A stretch of 64,000 nt of DNA from Cladorhizidae sp. MBARI D1340-BT2 (GCA_028752905.1 JAQNBH010000006.1:22678311-22742310), one strand, 5' to 3'; shown: positions 10,755 through 23,565, counted from the stretch's first letter. The notes: generated by a model not told the origin, from the letters alone. A program made the numbers and translations.

Positions 10755-11250
10755 TACCAAGTGTAAGGTAGTTTCCACTGCACACATCAACAACACAATA
10801 CCACAAGCCCCCATAGTTAGTATGGGCGCCCAAGTGTAAGGGAGGTTCAACTGCACACATCAACTATCTCCCATAGTTAGTAGCACAATGCTAAGGGAGG
10901 TTCTTCTCACACAACAACACAATAGTATTAGCTCCAATAGTTAGAAGACCTGTGTAATGGTGGTTCCACTGCACACATCAGCAACACACTACCACTAACT
11001 CCCAAAGTTAGGAACCCAAGGTCCACTGACACATCAACAACACAATACCACTAGTCCCCATAGTTAGGAGCCCAAGAGTAAGAGACGTTACACTGCACAG
11101 ATCAATAACACAATACCACTAACTCCCATAGTTAGGAACCCAAGGGTAAGGGAGATGAACTGACACATAAACAACACAATATCACTAGCTCCTATAGTTA
11201 GAAGAAAGGAAGGTTCTACTGTGCATATCAACAACACAATAATACTAGCT
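10755..11250. repeat. ~70-bp tandem repeat, about 7 diverged copies
   Basis: Units share the pattern CCCAAGTGTAAGGGAGGTTC, then ACTGCACACATCAACAACAC, then ACCACTAGCTCCCATAGTTA. Copies vary in length through small deletions. No long frame is maintained. Confidence 0.85.
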
Positions 11251-12913
11251 CACTTTCAGATGTCTCAAAGTTGTCCTTCAAGTCAGTGTGGTCAGTGTCA
11301 AGTGCCTCTCTCAAATTTTTACCGACTTCACTAAGTTCCATGCGTACTAACAATTGTGCATTGGATATTCATTTTCGTTGTATTCTTCATCCTCTTCTCC
11401 ATGAAGGCCCTCATGCACTTCTCGGGGTTGCCTATATACATGGATGCTATTAGCCTCGTCGCAGTAACACCAATTATTTCTGCTGCTTTATTCCAATCTG
11501 CCACTAGCTAATTATAAAGTCGTAATTCTCGTCCCTCTCCTTTCGGGCCAATCCACTGAATCAGTTGCATGTGATGTCAGTCGATGCGTTCATCATATGC
11601 TGAATATCACAATAAACAAAAGCAGGACTTTATCACAACAGCAATACAAGGGAGGTACCGCGTGGGGGCAACAATAGACAAACACTGCCAACCACACACA
11701 CCTCCCCAAATCTAGGAAGGGAAAGTGGGAGTGGGAGAGGAAACTTCAGTTGCAGCTTTACAACTTTGCAATAGAGGACCTGTACTTATATAGAGTACCT
11801 GTAGCATTAGCAGGCAAGAATATGGAAAATGAATACAACCACTTGTGAAGCAGTGCCCAAGTGCAGATGCAATCAATCCATGCTAGGTAAGGTATGAAGG
11901 ATGTTTGAACTGCTGTATAGAGGAGCTGGAGGGTGTCATGTGTGGACATCTCATCAGCGATGGAAGAAATATTTGGTGTGGAACAGGAGGAGATATAGTC
12001 ATGATTGATGCTTAACCAAAGTAGAAAAGTACCATTGTGGATTATCCACAAGTAGATGCCATGTGGCTCCAAGAGGATGTAGAGATTTTAGTTTCTTTGG
12101 GATGGCCAAATCCAAATGAATTCGAGATAAAAAAATTTAATTTGCAATCAACGAACTTTCAGTTGACAAGCAATTAAATAACTTTCTCAATAGATGAATG
12201 CAAGAGCATCTAGCACAAAACACGAGAGTAAAATTTGGAGTTGATTATTGACAAAAGTTATTCTAATTCTAGAAACACTGAAGCTTGTGTTGGGGTCTAT
12301 ACAGAAGTAAATATAAATATAATACACACTCACACACACAATATAGCTTGATATAAATTTTTATAGAAAATTTCCTAGGTCAATACATAGGAATCTGCAT
12401 TTTGTGTGTGTATAGCATGCATGCATGCTATTTATAGGCTTGGCCATCTTTGGCCTCCATACACATGTCTATAACTGCCCTACACTGGGAAGGTTTTGGA
12501 CCCTGGGAGTTATTAGTCAATGGCCCAAAACTTTAAAACAGACATTACAGCCAAACTAAGGCAGATACATGGTTCAACTGAGTTTTAGATTATGGTCAAT
12601 TTAGGGAGAGGCAGGATCAAGCAGGGGTGTGTGGATGGGAGGGGATGGTGGTGGGAGTTATGAATTTCTGTTAACTCATAGAGCGCACCTAGAATATTGT
12701 AACTATACGTTAGCATGCAGACAGACAACAATTGTGTCTTAGCCTAGGGCAAGGGCTAGAGCTAGAAAAGAACTACGACTATTATAGAAGGATTGCCACA
12801 AATACTATAGCGGGATCATGCACCTGGTGATAATTTCAAATCTTTAGCACTTTGCAATCTGGAGATATTTATGCGGCCAATTCAGGCATTCAGGTTTTGA
12901 AGTTCCCTCTTCT
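11251..12913. other. region without recognised gene
   Basis: Only short frames are present, the longest being a 104-codon minus-strand one at 11,758-12,072 with no recognisable motif. There are minor CA- and CATG-rich patches at about 12,320 and 12,415-12,430. Nothing here can be named. Confidence 0.5.
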
Positions 12914-12917
12914 TTAG

Positions 12918-12970
12918 GTCACTAAATACATGTACCTGCATCAAGGATGCAGGTACATGTATTTAGTGAC
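12918..12970. repeat. perfect 25-bp inverted repeat with 3-nt loop
   Basis: GTCACTAAATACATGTACCT starts the left arm (12,918-12,942). Positions 12,943-12,945 are AAG and 12,946-12,970 is the exact reverse complement. The module copy at 61.6 kb has only the left part, so the right arm looks like an inverted insertion of ~18 nt. Confidence 0.95.
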
Positions 12971-14252
12971 AGGGGGTAAAGGTCAGTCTACTGGTGAAGG
13001 CAGTTTATAGACCTTTTTAGCACAAACTAGACCTCTTCCTAATCAAATAGCCACTAAATCAACACAAGGTGTTTATCCCTTTCTCCACCTCTGGTGTGGC
13101 TAAAGGCATGTTAGTAAATAAAATACATTTATTTTTTGGACTACCCTCAAAATGTTTAATGCAAATATTTCTTTGACTGCGCTTCATTGCCAACTTGCAC
13201 ATTAGTTAGCTCCATTAGTGGCTACTACTTGCCCTTTTACATACGTTCTTCTAGTGACTATTATCTTGCTGCTCAATGCATGATTGGGCATCTTACAAGT
13301 CAAGTTGAATTGACTTAAGTGGTAATTTCCAACAACCCAGTATATATATCTACAAGCACTCCACAAGACTACAAACACTAAACTTAAAATGTACCTTAAC
13401 TTGCAACAATAATTTGTTTAATTACTTAACTACAATTGTGTTCCTTGCATTACTCCAGCAATGTATATATGTAACTATCAAACTATGTTAATATAACACC
13501 AAGAAAAAGTGACATGACATTAATCAGTGAACAATTGTCATCCTAGACATGTAATACTCGAACTCACCGGCTATGATGGTTTCATGAAGTAAGTCAGACA
13601 CAGAGAAGCAAGGGCCAAGTTGAAATAAATTGAAGTTGATCAAAATCATGTCATCCTAGCCATAGAATACTGTAACTCACCGTCTATAAAGTAAGCACAG
13701 AGAGAGATGAGGGACACGTTAATATAAATAAATAGTTAAGTTAAGCTGTGTGTATCCCTAAAGTCTATTGAGATCCACCAGCTGGTGGGAGAATCCCAAC
13801 AACAACGGCTAAATATGCACATCATTTTATTATATCAAACTTCTAATGGCAATTAAACACCCTCTGTGATTATTACAGATATGTGATGTGCAAGCATGGA
13901 CCAAGAGTCTAGTGCATCAGGAATCTACAGGCAATGCTGGGCCACATTGCAAGGCACACCACTTGCAAGCTTAGCACTCGGCTTCTTGTAAGTGATTATA
14001 TGAACCCTGGTGTTAAAGTGCAGCAGCAGGCCTTGAATTTCAGTGCCTCAATCACCACACAATAAAAATGATAATAGAAAACACACTTGTAGTTATGCAA
14101 TTAAACAACTATCAAGTTATGGTCAATATTAACTAGTTCTTTTCTGGCGCAAGAAATCTTCACCTTACCACTGTAGAAAGCATGGACTATGTTGCTTTAG
14201 GAGGTCATTGTTATGTTTGCCAATATAACCAATCTCTGTTTGGTTCTGTCTT

Positions 14253-14480
14253 GTGATAAGCGAGCTTCAGGCCAAAAATCCTGTCTGTTTAGAGAGCTTC
14301 ACTGAGGAATTACTTGTGAGCCTGTTGAAGAATGAGTTATCCTCTCGATGGCACAAAAAGAAATATTCAGACTCCCAAACCATATTAAATGCAGGAGCAA
14401 GGCCTCTGAGATGGTCTCTCATACATTTTATACTCAGAGAAGTATATTTATCTACAAAACTATGTGAACATCAACAATAG
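14253..14480 (+). pseudogene. conserved unidentified ORF in module M (copy 1)
   Basis: A 75-codon frame whose core matches the frame at 63,110-63,343 (shared stretches KNELSSRW, DSQTILNAGARPLR and REVYLSTKLCE). Compared with that copy it lacks an internal ~18-nt piece (LQQARDG side) and ends at a TAG where the other continues to a CDRCN motif. It lacks a ~140-bp insertion that breaks the other copy upstream, so its N-terminal part (ISELQAKNPVCLESFTEELL) may be more ancestral. I do not recognise the family. Conservation of frame between copies suggests a former exon of the repeated element. Confidence 0.45.
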
Positions 14481-15289
14481 ATATTAGCGAAAGAAGAGAA
14501 CAATTCTTGTTACAGGTGCAATGTTGGCATCCGTTAAGGTTTAGGTGTCTCATCATAGGGTACATAGAAAGTGTTTTGCTACCTTAGAGGCCATGCAGGA
14601 GACCTGTGCTGCTAGATCACCGGGGGAAAGGTTACAAGTGCTCTGCATTGGAGCAGCAAAATACTCTTTAGGAAACTGTGAACAGCTACAGACAATTGCA
14701 GCCATGGTTATGCTATTAATATTCTTGCTCAATGTTCTTTCAAACACATTATAATGTTGACACTTACTTGTTCACATGTCATAAATTGATATTTATTTGA
14801 AACACTTTCAGAGCATAATTTCAGAACAAGATACCATAATGATGCGGAATAATGTTGTTATTGTTAAGGATAAGATGGACGTTTAATTAACAACTTTAAT
14901 CAAACTAAACATGAGAGGCTTAATGACCAGAGTTTACGGATTCTAAAATATATTTCACAGAGAGAAGTTTGGCCCACAAAGCTGCTATTTAATACAATGT
15001 TCAGCATTGGATAGTCACATGTGGGTGGGAGGGGCCACTTCAATGGGAATATTATTCCAATACCAAAGCAGCTTTTAAATATGGCGGCGCTTCTCTGTAC
15101 CAGCAACTGTTAGAACATGAGATATCAATGCGGCATTAGGGGGTTGAGTATACACAGCTGCCTATTAGTCTACATGAATCTAGTATCTTACAACTTATTT
15201 TAAATGGTCTTAGCAGGCTTTAAGATCATAACTTAAATTTGCAAGCGAGATGATGTTATATAAAATAAAAAAACTTACCTGAAGGAAAG

Positions 15290-15490
15290 GTGGCTAGGAC
15301 AATTTCAATGCATTTTCTAATAGCACCTGAGGCTAATATTTATTTCATTCCATCTACCCGTCATTTATTTGGAAGGTTGTTTTCAATTGAGAGGGAAGTT
15401 GCTATTAACAAGCCTGGTTGGACAGGAAAAAGGTTGTTAGTGGCAATGGCTGATCACAACTACTGTGCTCGAAGGACTCTTTATGGGTGA
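15290..15490 (+). CDS. unidentified 66-codon ORF, possible exon remnant
   Basis: Located between module M and the satellite array. The residue mix (RHLFGRLFSIEREVA, GWTGKRLLVAMADHNYC) looks protein-like, but I recognise no domain. No second copy is seen in the window. It could be a remnant exon of a mobile element or chance. Confidence 0.25.
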   Translation: MARTISMHFLIAPEANIYFIPSTRHLFGRLFSIEREVAINKPGWTGKRLLVAMADHNYCARRTLYG

Positions 15491-15512
15491 TCCTGCTATT
15501 TTTGCAAGATCC

Positions 15513-18500
15513 TACACAATTAGCTTCCTTTTCAACATTATAGAACTGTTTCTAATCTTTAAACATCAGTAAAATTCTTTTAGTGATAAATCTCCCCTAT
15601 TTAACAGAAAGTAGCTCTGATTTGCTAAAATTGGGACGTTTTTTTAGAATTTTGAGGAAAAACTGTCTGAAATCGGTCATTCTTGTCAAAAATGGCTTCC
15701 TTTTCAATATTGGTCATTAAACGATAGTTAATTTCTTTTAGTGAGAAATCTTCCTTTTTAACGCTATATTTTGCTCCAATTGGGACATTTTATAATGTTT
15801 TGAGGAAATACGGTCTGAATTGTCAAAATGGCACTTAGTTCCCACTTCAGCATTATCGAACTGTTTCTACACTTTAAATTACAGAAAACATCTTTTGGTG
15901 AGAAATCACCACTTTTTTACCAAAGAACCTCCAATTGGGACGTTTTTTGGAGTGTTTTGAGAAACAAATGTCCATTCTCAACAAAATGGTCACATTAGCT
16001 TCCTTTTCAACATTATAGGACTGTTTCTATTCTTTTAGTGAGAACTCTTCCGTTTTTAACCGAAAGTAGCTCTATTTTGCTCCAATTAGGACGTTGGAGC
16101 ATTTTGAGGAAAAACTGTGTGAAATCGCTCAATTTTTTCAAAATGACACATTAGCTTCCTCTTCAACATTACGCAACAGTTTCTACTCTTTCAATAACAG
16201 AAAACATCTAACTGTCTGAAATCGCTCATTCTCATCAAAATTGGGACATTAGCTTCCTTTTCAACATTAAAGAACTGTTTCTATTCTTTAAATGACAGAA
16301 AACATCTTTTGATGAAAATAAATCATTAAAACAGAAAAAGCTCTATTTTACTCAATTTGGGACTTTTTTAAGCGTTTGAGATAAACTGAAATCGCTCATT
16401 CTCAAAATGGGCACATTAGCTTCCTTTTCAACATTATAGAACTGTTTCTACTCTAAACGACAGTAAACGTAGAAAACTTCCATTATTTTAACGAAACAAG
16501 CTCTAGTTTGCTCCATTTGGGAGGTTTTTTAGCATTTTAAGTCTGAAATAGCTCATTCTTGTCAAAATAGGCAATTAGCTTCCATTTCAACATAATGGAA
16601 CTTTATACCCTTTAAACGACAGAAAATGTCATTTATTGAGATATCTCCACTTTTTAAGCGAAAGAAGCTCGATTTTTCTCAATTGGGACGTTTTTGAGTG
16701 TTTGGAGGAAAAACTGTCTGAAATCGCTCAATCTTGTAAGAAGGGGCACATTAGCTTCCTTTTCAATATTATGGAACTGTTTACTCTCAACGACAGAAAA
16801 CATCTTTTGGTGAGAAATCTCCCCGTTTTAATCAAAATAAGGTCCAATTGGGCCTTTTTTTTTGCGTTTTGAGGAAAAACTGTCTGAAATCGGTCATTAT
16901 TAAAAAAATGGGTACTTTTCAACATTTGTGGAACTGTTACTACTCTTTAAATGACAGTAAATGTTTTTTGGTACACTTTAAGGTACACTTTAAATAACAG
17001 AAAATGTATTTTCGCGAGAAATTTCCCTGTTTAACCGAAATAAGGTATTTTTGTCGACGTTTTTGAGCGTTCTGAGAAAAAACTGTCTGAAATCGCTCGT
17101 TCTGGTCAAAATGGGCACATTAGCTTCCTTTTCAACATTATATAACTGTTCCTACTCTGTAAACGACAGAAAACATATTTTGGTGACAAATCTTCACTTT
17201 TTAACCGAAAGAAGCTGCAATGTTTTTTAGCGTTTTGAGGAAAAACTGTCTGAAATCCCTCGATCTCTTCAAAATGGCACATAGCTTCCACTTCAATATT
17301 ATGGAACTGTTTCTACTATATAAATTACAGAAAACATATTTTGTGAGAAATCTCCCCTTTAAGTTATTATTGGGAGGGAGTTTGAGAAAAAACTGTCTGA
17401 AATCGCTTATTCTCATCGAAATGGGCACATTAGCTTCCTTTTCAACATTATGGGACTGTATTCACTCTTTAAATGAGAGAAAATATCTTTTGGCGAGAAA
17501 TCTCATCTCCATTTTGGATATTTTTGTGTTTTGAGGAAAAACCGTCAGAAATCGGTCAATCTTGTAAAAATGGGCACATTAGCTTCCTTTTCAACATTAT
17601 AGAACTCTTTCTACTCTTTAAACGACAGAAAATATCTTTTGTTGAGTAATCTTACGTTTTTAACCGAAAGAAGCTCTATTTAGCTCCAATTGGACGTTTT
17701 AGAGCGTTTTGAGGAAAAACTGTCTGAAATCGCTCTATCATGTAAAAATGGCACAATATCAACTTTATGGAACTGTTTATACTCTTTAAATGACAGAAAA
17801 CGTCTTTTGGTGAGAAATCTTCCCTTTTTAACAGATTTGGGATGTTTTTAAGCGTTTTGAGGAAAAACTGTCTGAAAACGCTCATTCATGTCAAAATGGG
17901 CACATTAGCTACCTTTTCATAAAATAATATAGAACTGTTTCAACTCTTTAAACGACAGAAAATGTTTTTTGTTGAGAAATCTTCCATTTTTAACGAAACA
18001 AGCTCATTTTCTCCAATTGGGACGTTTTTTTAAACTGTTTTGAAGAAAAACTGTCTGAAATTGCTCATTCTTTTATAATGGGAACGTTAGCTTCCTTCAA
18101 CATTATCGAACTGTTTCTACTCATTAAACGACAGAAAATGTCACTTTTTAACCGAAAGAAGCTCTATTTTGCTCCAGGGAGCGTTTTGAGGAAAAAATGT
18201 CTGAAATTGCTCAATCGTGTAAAAATGGTTTCAACATTTTGGAATTGTTTCTAATGACAGAAAACATCTTTTGGTGAGAATAATCACTATTTGGTTTCCA
18301 ATTTGGACTTTTTTGAGCGTTTTGAGGAAAAAACCGTCTCATTCTCTCGTCAAAATGGGTACATTAGCTCTTTTTCAACATTATGGAACCGATATACTGC
18401 TTTTTAAATGAATGTAAATCTCTTTTGGTGAGAAATCTTCAGTTTTTAACCGAAAGAAACTCTATTTTGCCTGTTTTAGATGGTTTTGAGGAAAAACTGC

Positions 18501-19624
18501 CAGAATTTTCTCAAAATAGCAAATTAGCACTATTTCTCTTTAAATGTCAGAAAACGTCTAAAAAATGCTGTATTTTACTCCATTTTGGGAGGTTTTTAAT
18601 CGTTTTGAGGAAAAATTCTGTCAAAATTATGCACATCAGCGGTTGACTCAACTTTCTATTGTTTATATGACAGAAAACGTCTTTTGGTGAGAAATCTTCC
18701 ATTTTTAACCTGTCGACGTTTTTGAGCGTTTTGAGGAAAAACGGTCTCAATCTTGTAAACATTGTCATATTAGCTTCCTTTTCAACAATATCAAAGTGTT
18801 TCTACTCTTTAAAGGACAGAAAATGTCTTTTGGTGAGAAATCTTCCATATTTAACCTGTTTTTTAGCGTTTTTAGGACAAACTGTCTGAAATTGGTCATT
18901 CTTGTCTAAATGGGAACATAGCAACTATATGGAACTGTTTCTACTCTTTAAATGACAGAAAATGTCTTTTATTGAGGAACCTCCACTTTTTAACCGAAAG
19001 AAGCTCTATTTTGCTCCAATAGGGACGTTTTTGAGCGTTTTGAGGAAAAACTGTCTCAATAGTGGCACAGATTGCTTTTCAACATTATGGAACTGTTTCT
19101 ACTCTTTAAACGACAGAAAACATGTTTTGGTGAGAAATCTCCGTATTTAACGAATAAAGCTCTATTTTGCCCAATGGGGACGTTTTGAGCGATTTCAATG
19201 GGGAAAAAAATGTCTGAAATCGCTCATTCTTGTCGAAATGGGCATTTCAACATTATATAACTGTTTCTACACTTAAACGACAGAAAATTTCTTTTGTTGA
19301 GAAATCTCCACTTTTTAACAAAAAGCTCTATTTTACTCCATTTGGGACTTTTATGAACGTTTTGAGGAAAAACCGTCTGAAATCGCTCAATCTTGTAAAA
19401 ATGGGTACATTAGCTTTCTTTTCAACATTATGGAGCTATTTCTACTCTTTAAACAACAGAAAACGTCTTATGGTGATAAATCTCCACTTTTTAACCGAAA
19501 GAAGTTCTATTTGGCTCCAATTGGGAGCGTTTTGAGGAAAAACTGTCTGGAATCCCTCATTCTTTTCAAAATGGGCTCATTAGCTTCTTTTCAACATTGG
19601 AACTGATACTACTCATTAAACGAT
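15513..19624. repeat. satellite array, ~170-180-bp monomer, roughly two dozen diverged copies
   Basis: The monomer runs approximately TTAGCTTCCTTTTCAACATT, then AACTGTTTCTACTCTTTAAA, CGACAGAAAACATCTTTTGG, TGAGAAATCTCC, TTTTTAACCGAAAGAAGCTC, CTCCAATTGGGACGTTTTTG, AGCGTTTTGAGGAAAAACTG, TCTGAAATCGCTCATTCTTG and TCAAAATGGGCACA. Copies differ by many substitutions and by deletions of whole sub-blocks. ORFs of 60-104 codons inside are by-products. The array starts after GATCCTACACAA and ends abruptly at about 19,624. Confidence 0.95.
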
Positions 19625-19639
19625 AGTTACAAATGCCAA

Positions 19640-20480
19640 ACCATCACAGAAGAAGCATGTACAGCGTAACTCTTTCTCTCCTGATGTTAGCTAGCAACTA
19701 CAATGCCATGTACTCCTAGATGCCGCTGCATAAATCCAAGCAGGAGTGGATATTTTATAAATAGTGGAGGGATTTCAGGCTAGCCAGGTGCTTTCATTGG
19801 CTTGCAGAGACAGCAGTAAAGGTAAGGAAGAGTCTGTTTATGATGGCAATTTGTGATTGTCAGTAAGTTTTATTATTTGTTATATAAATTTTTATCACTT
19901 CCTCCGCCCACTCACATAAAGCAGAACAAGAAATAAAGTTTTATATAATAATAATATGTGGCCTTCTGCCAAGAGACATGAAAATTAATTAAAGTTGATC
20001 AAGACATGTAATCCTAGATTAAGATATACTGTAACTTACATACTATGATGGTTTCATGAAATACATGTAGGTTGGACACAGAGAGCCAAGAGACATGTAA
20101 ATTAATTAAAGTTGATCAAGGCATGTAATCCTAGATCTGTAACTTACATACTATGATGATTTCATGAAGAAGGTTGGACACAGAGAGCCAAGAGACATGT
20201 TCAATTAAATTGAAGTTTGGCATCCTAGCCATAGAATACTGTAACTCACCTCCTATAAAGTAAGGACAGACAGAGATGAAGGACATGTTGAAACAAATAT
20301 ATTGTATGTGTATCCCTAGAGTTGGTTCACATGTATGGATGTCGCAAGGACAGTGCACTTGAGCTTAATGGAAGCCAAGTGAGCATTCTGATCTCTGTGG
20401 GTATAGTAAATATTTTACAATCAATTCTTGGCTCAAGTATAAATGATCGCTAGTTACAGAGAAGAACGCTGACTTGCTTC
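19640..20480. repeat. module M copy 2 (partial)
   Basis: 19,660-19,970 matches 55,285-55,590 and 58,520-58,760. 19,980-20,290 holds about three ~110-bp subrepeats (ending in TACTGTAACTCACCTCCTAT-like sequence). 20,335-20,480 matches 54,955-55,110 and 58,245-58,380. The order differs from the other copies, so it is rearranged. Confidence 0.8.
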
Positions 20481-20540
20481 CATGCTATACCTGTTAGGTG
20501 ACATTAAAATCACCTTCTCAGTTAATCAACTTCAATTTTC

Positions 20541-20583
20541 ATTCTCGACATTTCGACTAGATGTTCTAGTCTTCATCAGGAAT
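20541..20583 (-). ncRNA. hammerhead-ribozyme-like motif of the Penelope-like element
   Basis: The minus strand reads CTGATGA, a perfect 7-bp stem (GACTAGA, loop ACA, TCTAGTC), GAAA, then a GTC cleavage triplet. This matches the hammerhead core arrangement known from Penelope-like termini. Stem I (ATTC with GAGAAT) is weak, and between GAAA and GTC there is only one base, so a normal stem III is absent. It is either a degenerate or minimal (dimer-type) ribozyme or a related conserved terminal motif. Confidence 0.5.
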
Positions 20584-20819
20584 AATGTGACACTAAGGCT
20601 CATGTGAGCCTGTTATATACCAGTAGCTACCTATCCACCACGTGGCAGTACATGCACCTAGCACGTGCAGCGGATGTAAAAAAAATTAAAAAAATTAAAT
20701 AAATTAAATAAATAAATGAAAATAAAAAATAATATATAAATAAAATTAAATCAACAACAAATAAAAATGTACATACATAAATAAACAAATAAATAAAACA
20801 ACAAATCCATATATAAAAT

Positions 20820-21434
<615 letters not shown>

Positions 21435-21469
21435 TAAAAAAATTATTTAAAAAATTATATAAATGTAAT

Positions 21470-21981
21470 TATGGTGGTCGTGGCTTCAAGTTCAGGGTAG
21501 TTCTCCAGCAGCCAGGCAAGTCCATTCCACAGTCTCAATTGAAACACTCACACTTTGGTGCTAGGCCAATGTGCAATGCCACCTTCACTAGCAGTTCCTT
21601 CTGTCTTCTGGCCTGGTCGAAGATGGTGGCTTCCTCCCAGAAAATAGGATGTCCATTATCCCATGCATGCTCAGCAATTGCAGACTTCTCTTTATGACAA
21701 TTTCTACAGGCATCTTGATGTTCTTTCACTCAGGTCTCCAGTCTTCAGATGGTCCCCCCTATGTAGTATTTCCCACAGCTACAAGGAATGCAGTACACAA
21801 CACGTGAGTGCATTCTAGCTGGTAAAACATCCTTCACTCTGCTCAGTTGTGTCCTCAGAGGTCTTCCTGATCTGAAGACGACTTTTATGTTAAACTTCCT
21901 GCAGACCCTCCTGATGTCTTCACTCATCCCTGCTTTATGGATGGCTTGTTGTTGTTGAGATGGTCTACAAGTCCTGCTCAC
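21470..21981 (-). pseudogene. GIY-YIG endonuclease domain of the Penelope-like element
   Basis: This endonuclease would nick target DNA for priming. From 21,981 downward the frame shows a basic linker (EDIRRVCRKFNIKVVF), then VVYCIPCSCGKYYIGGTI with the GIY-YIG signature in the form YCIP...YYIG. LETRVKEHQDACR, SAIAEHAWDNGHPI and RRQKELLVKVALHI follow. TGA codons at about 21,742 and 21,730 interrupt the segment after GGTI, and a third lies after CECFN. The C-terminal GMDLPGCWRTTLNLK ends at a TAA near 21,470. The remaining sequence is close to family expectation. Confidence 0.92.
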
Positions 21982-21990
21982 TTTACTTCT

Positions 21991-22260
21991 TCAAAATGCA
22001 GAAGGTATCATCCACGTATCTGTTGGCTTTAGTGGGGCAGTTGTGAGCGACAATTCCTCAAAGAATTCCACATAAAGGTTGTCTACTACTGCAGATACTG
22101 GAGAGCCCATTGCTACACCCTCTTGTTGCTCGTAGTATTTTTCTTGAAATCTGATGTAGGTGGATTTCAGGCACAATTCCAACATTTCAGAAATCCTGTC
22201 AGCCACTAGTGTAGTCTACTCCCTCAAGCTCTCATCTTTCGTCAACATTACAAAAATTAC
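21991..22260 (-). pseudogene. Penelope-like reverse transcriptase fragment
   Basis: The minus-strand frame includes LVADRISEMLELCLKSTYIR and then EGVAMGSPVSAVVDNLYVEF, the conserved RT palm motif of Penelope-like elements. The catalytic YVDD is encoded at 22,008-22,019 (RYVDDTFCIL) but in a different frame, so a frameshift lies just before it. A TAG also interrupts the frame near 22,215 (SLRE then stop). Only the middle of the RT remains. Confidence 0.88.
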
Positions 22261-22319
22261 TTCAACTGCCTCATCTATGGATGGGTCTTTGGATGGGATC
22301 CTGTATACTGTATTGCTAC

Positions 22320-22818
22320 TGTCAGGGAAATCAACAGGACCACTCCCTGACTTTTCAAACAATAACCCACCATAACCACAAAACACAACCAACAGCTAAT
22401 GGATGACTACACCACCACAATCCCAAGGAGGCATTGTGATAACTGTTCTAGAGCAATATGCATATCAGGTGACTGTTAAGAAATACCTGTATTGTAAGGC
22501 ACCAGAGTGGGACTCTGGAGTTTTGTCTGATAGTTGTAAGTATATCAAGGTGTATGCTTACTTCCCTGACAGGGACAAAGAGATAGAGTGAGTCAACCTG
22601 AGGGGTGACATTGGAGTAAGGTCCTAAGTAGAGAGGACTGAGACTTGGGTCACAGAGATCAGTGGTCTAGGTAAGGTTGATTGATGGAGTAGGCAATGCC
22701 TGGAATACCTAGGCATCGCGGTGTATTCACCCAGAGGTAGCTAACCGCTCGGGCTACAGCAGTACCATTTTCTTATTGAGGAAGAAAGGTTTTAGATAAG
22801 GGTGAAATTTCCCCGACA
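22320..22818 (+). repeat. LTR of a second Gypsy-type element (~499 bp)
   Basis: Starts TGTCAGGGAAAT and ends TTTCCCCGACA, giving terminal inverted repeats as in the 4.7-kb element. It is directly followed by a primer-binding-site-like sequence (TGGCGTCAGCGGTGGGAT, 22,820-22,837) and a leader leading to a gag start. No 3' LTR is in the window. The 5' boundary is inferred from the TG and the inverted repeat. Confidence 0.75.
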
Positions 22819-23019
22819 GTGGCGTCAGCGGTGGGATCTCTTGTAAAAAGGAAATTCTGGACCAGCCAGTAGCTAGCGAAGAGGAGTTGCTTAGCTAGCT
22901 GGAGAGACCCAGGGCATGGCCTTGTGGTTTGAAAACCGACCCTTCAGTAGCCAGGAAGAGGTTTTGTAGTTTGTATTGATTTAATTTTTTTCCTCTCTTC
23001 CCAATCACCCTGACTTGAC

Positions 23020-23563
23020 ATGTCAGAGGAGAAGGAGAGAAGGATGCTCCAAGAATCCCGTCGAGGTCATGGGAGCACCCCAGTGGCCAACTTTCCTATC
23101 GATCCCATGGACAGACTCCTCCAGCAGTGGATCTAAATCGACCAGACTCGGTCAGATCGAGAGGCACAGAAATGGGAGGAGGCCCAGGCTAAACAGGAAG
23201 AGAGAGAGACTCGAGAAGCCCAGGCTAGGCAGGAGGAGAGAGAGGCTCTGCAGCAGCAGAGGTTCCTGCAGATGTTGGCCAGACCTCTCCCTACTGCACC
23301 TCGACCCCCTCCGCTGCCTTAGCTATCCATCCCTTAGTTTACTGAAGGGACGGATGGTATGGGGACCAACCTGGAGGCATTTTAGGCTACGGCTGAGGCT
23401 GGCTAATGGCCACGTAATCAGTGGGCCATCATCTTACGCAGCTCCCTCTCCGGTGAAGGTCTCACTGCTGTCACCTCCATGCCTGCAGATCAGCAGAAAG
23501 ACTACCCAAAAGTAAGAACTGAGATCTTACATGAATAGCACATCTCCTGTGAGACCTACGGTG
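23020..23563 (+). pseudogene. gag: gag remnant of the second Gypsy-type element
   Basis: From the ATG at 23,020 the frame reads MSEEKERRMLQESRRG, then PIDPMDRLLQQW and a Gln/Arg/Glu-rich coiled stretch. A capsid region follows (LSIPQFTEGTDGMG, WPRNQWAIILRSSLSGEGLT). It is clearly homologous to the gag at 5,508-6,491, for example the DPMD...W and SLSG.GLTA segments. At least five stop codons interrupt it. It is cut off at about 23,563, where a 31-bp minisatellite begins. An overlapping 166-codon frame at 23,015 is a shadow. Confidence 0.85.
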
Positions 23564-23565
23564 TT

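Larger units (their letters stand above)
12914..15190. repeat. module M copy 1 (direct repeat of 61,564-64,000)
   Basis: About 2.3 kb that aligns collinearly and in the same orientation with 61,564-64,000 at high identity, with several indels of 10-150 bp. More diverged parts recur at 19,640-20,480, 54,350-55,590, 55,990-58,107 and 58,230-58,760. It includes a ~110-bp subrepeat twice (about 13,550 and 13,660) and the conserved frame at 14,253-14,480. The right end is where the 61-64 kb copy leaves the window, so the true length is unknown. Confidence 0.88.

Noticed and set aside
14545..14754. 69-codon frame in module M
   Set aside because: The frame is not kept in the paralogous copy at 63.4 kb.
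16636..19535. Several 60-104-codon frames between 16.6 and 19.5 kb
   Set aside because: Fall inside the satellite monomers, on both strands, with no shared frame among units.
15513..19624. Regularly spaced repeats as a possible CRISPR array
   Set aside because: Monomers are contiguous and diverged with no unique spacers, and the context is eukaryotic.
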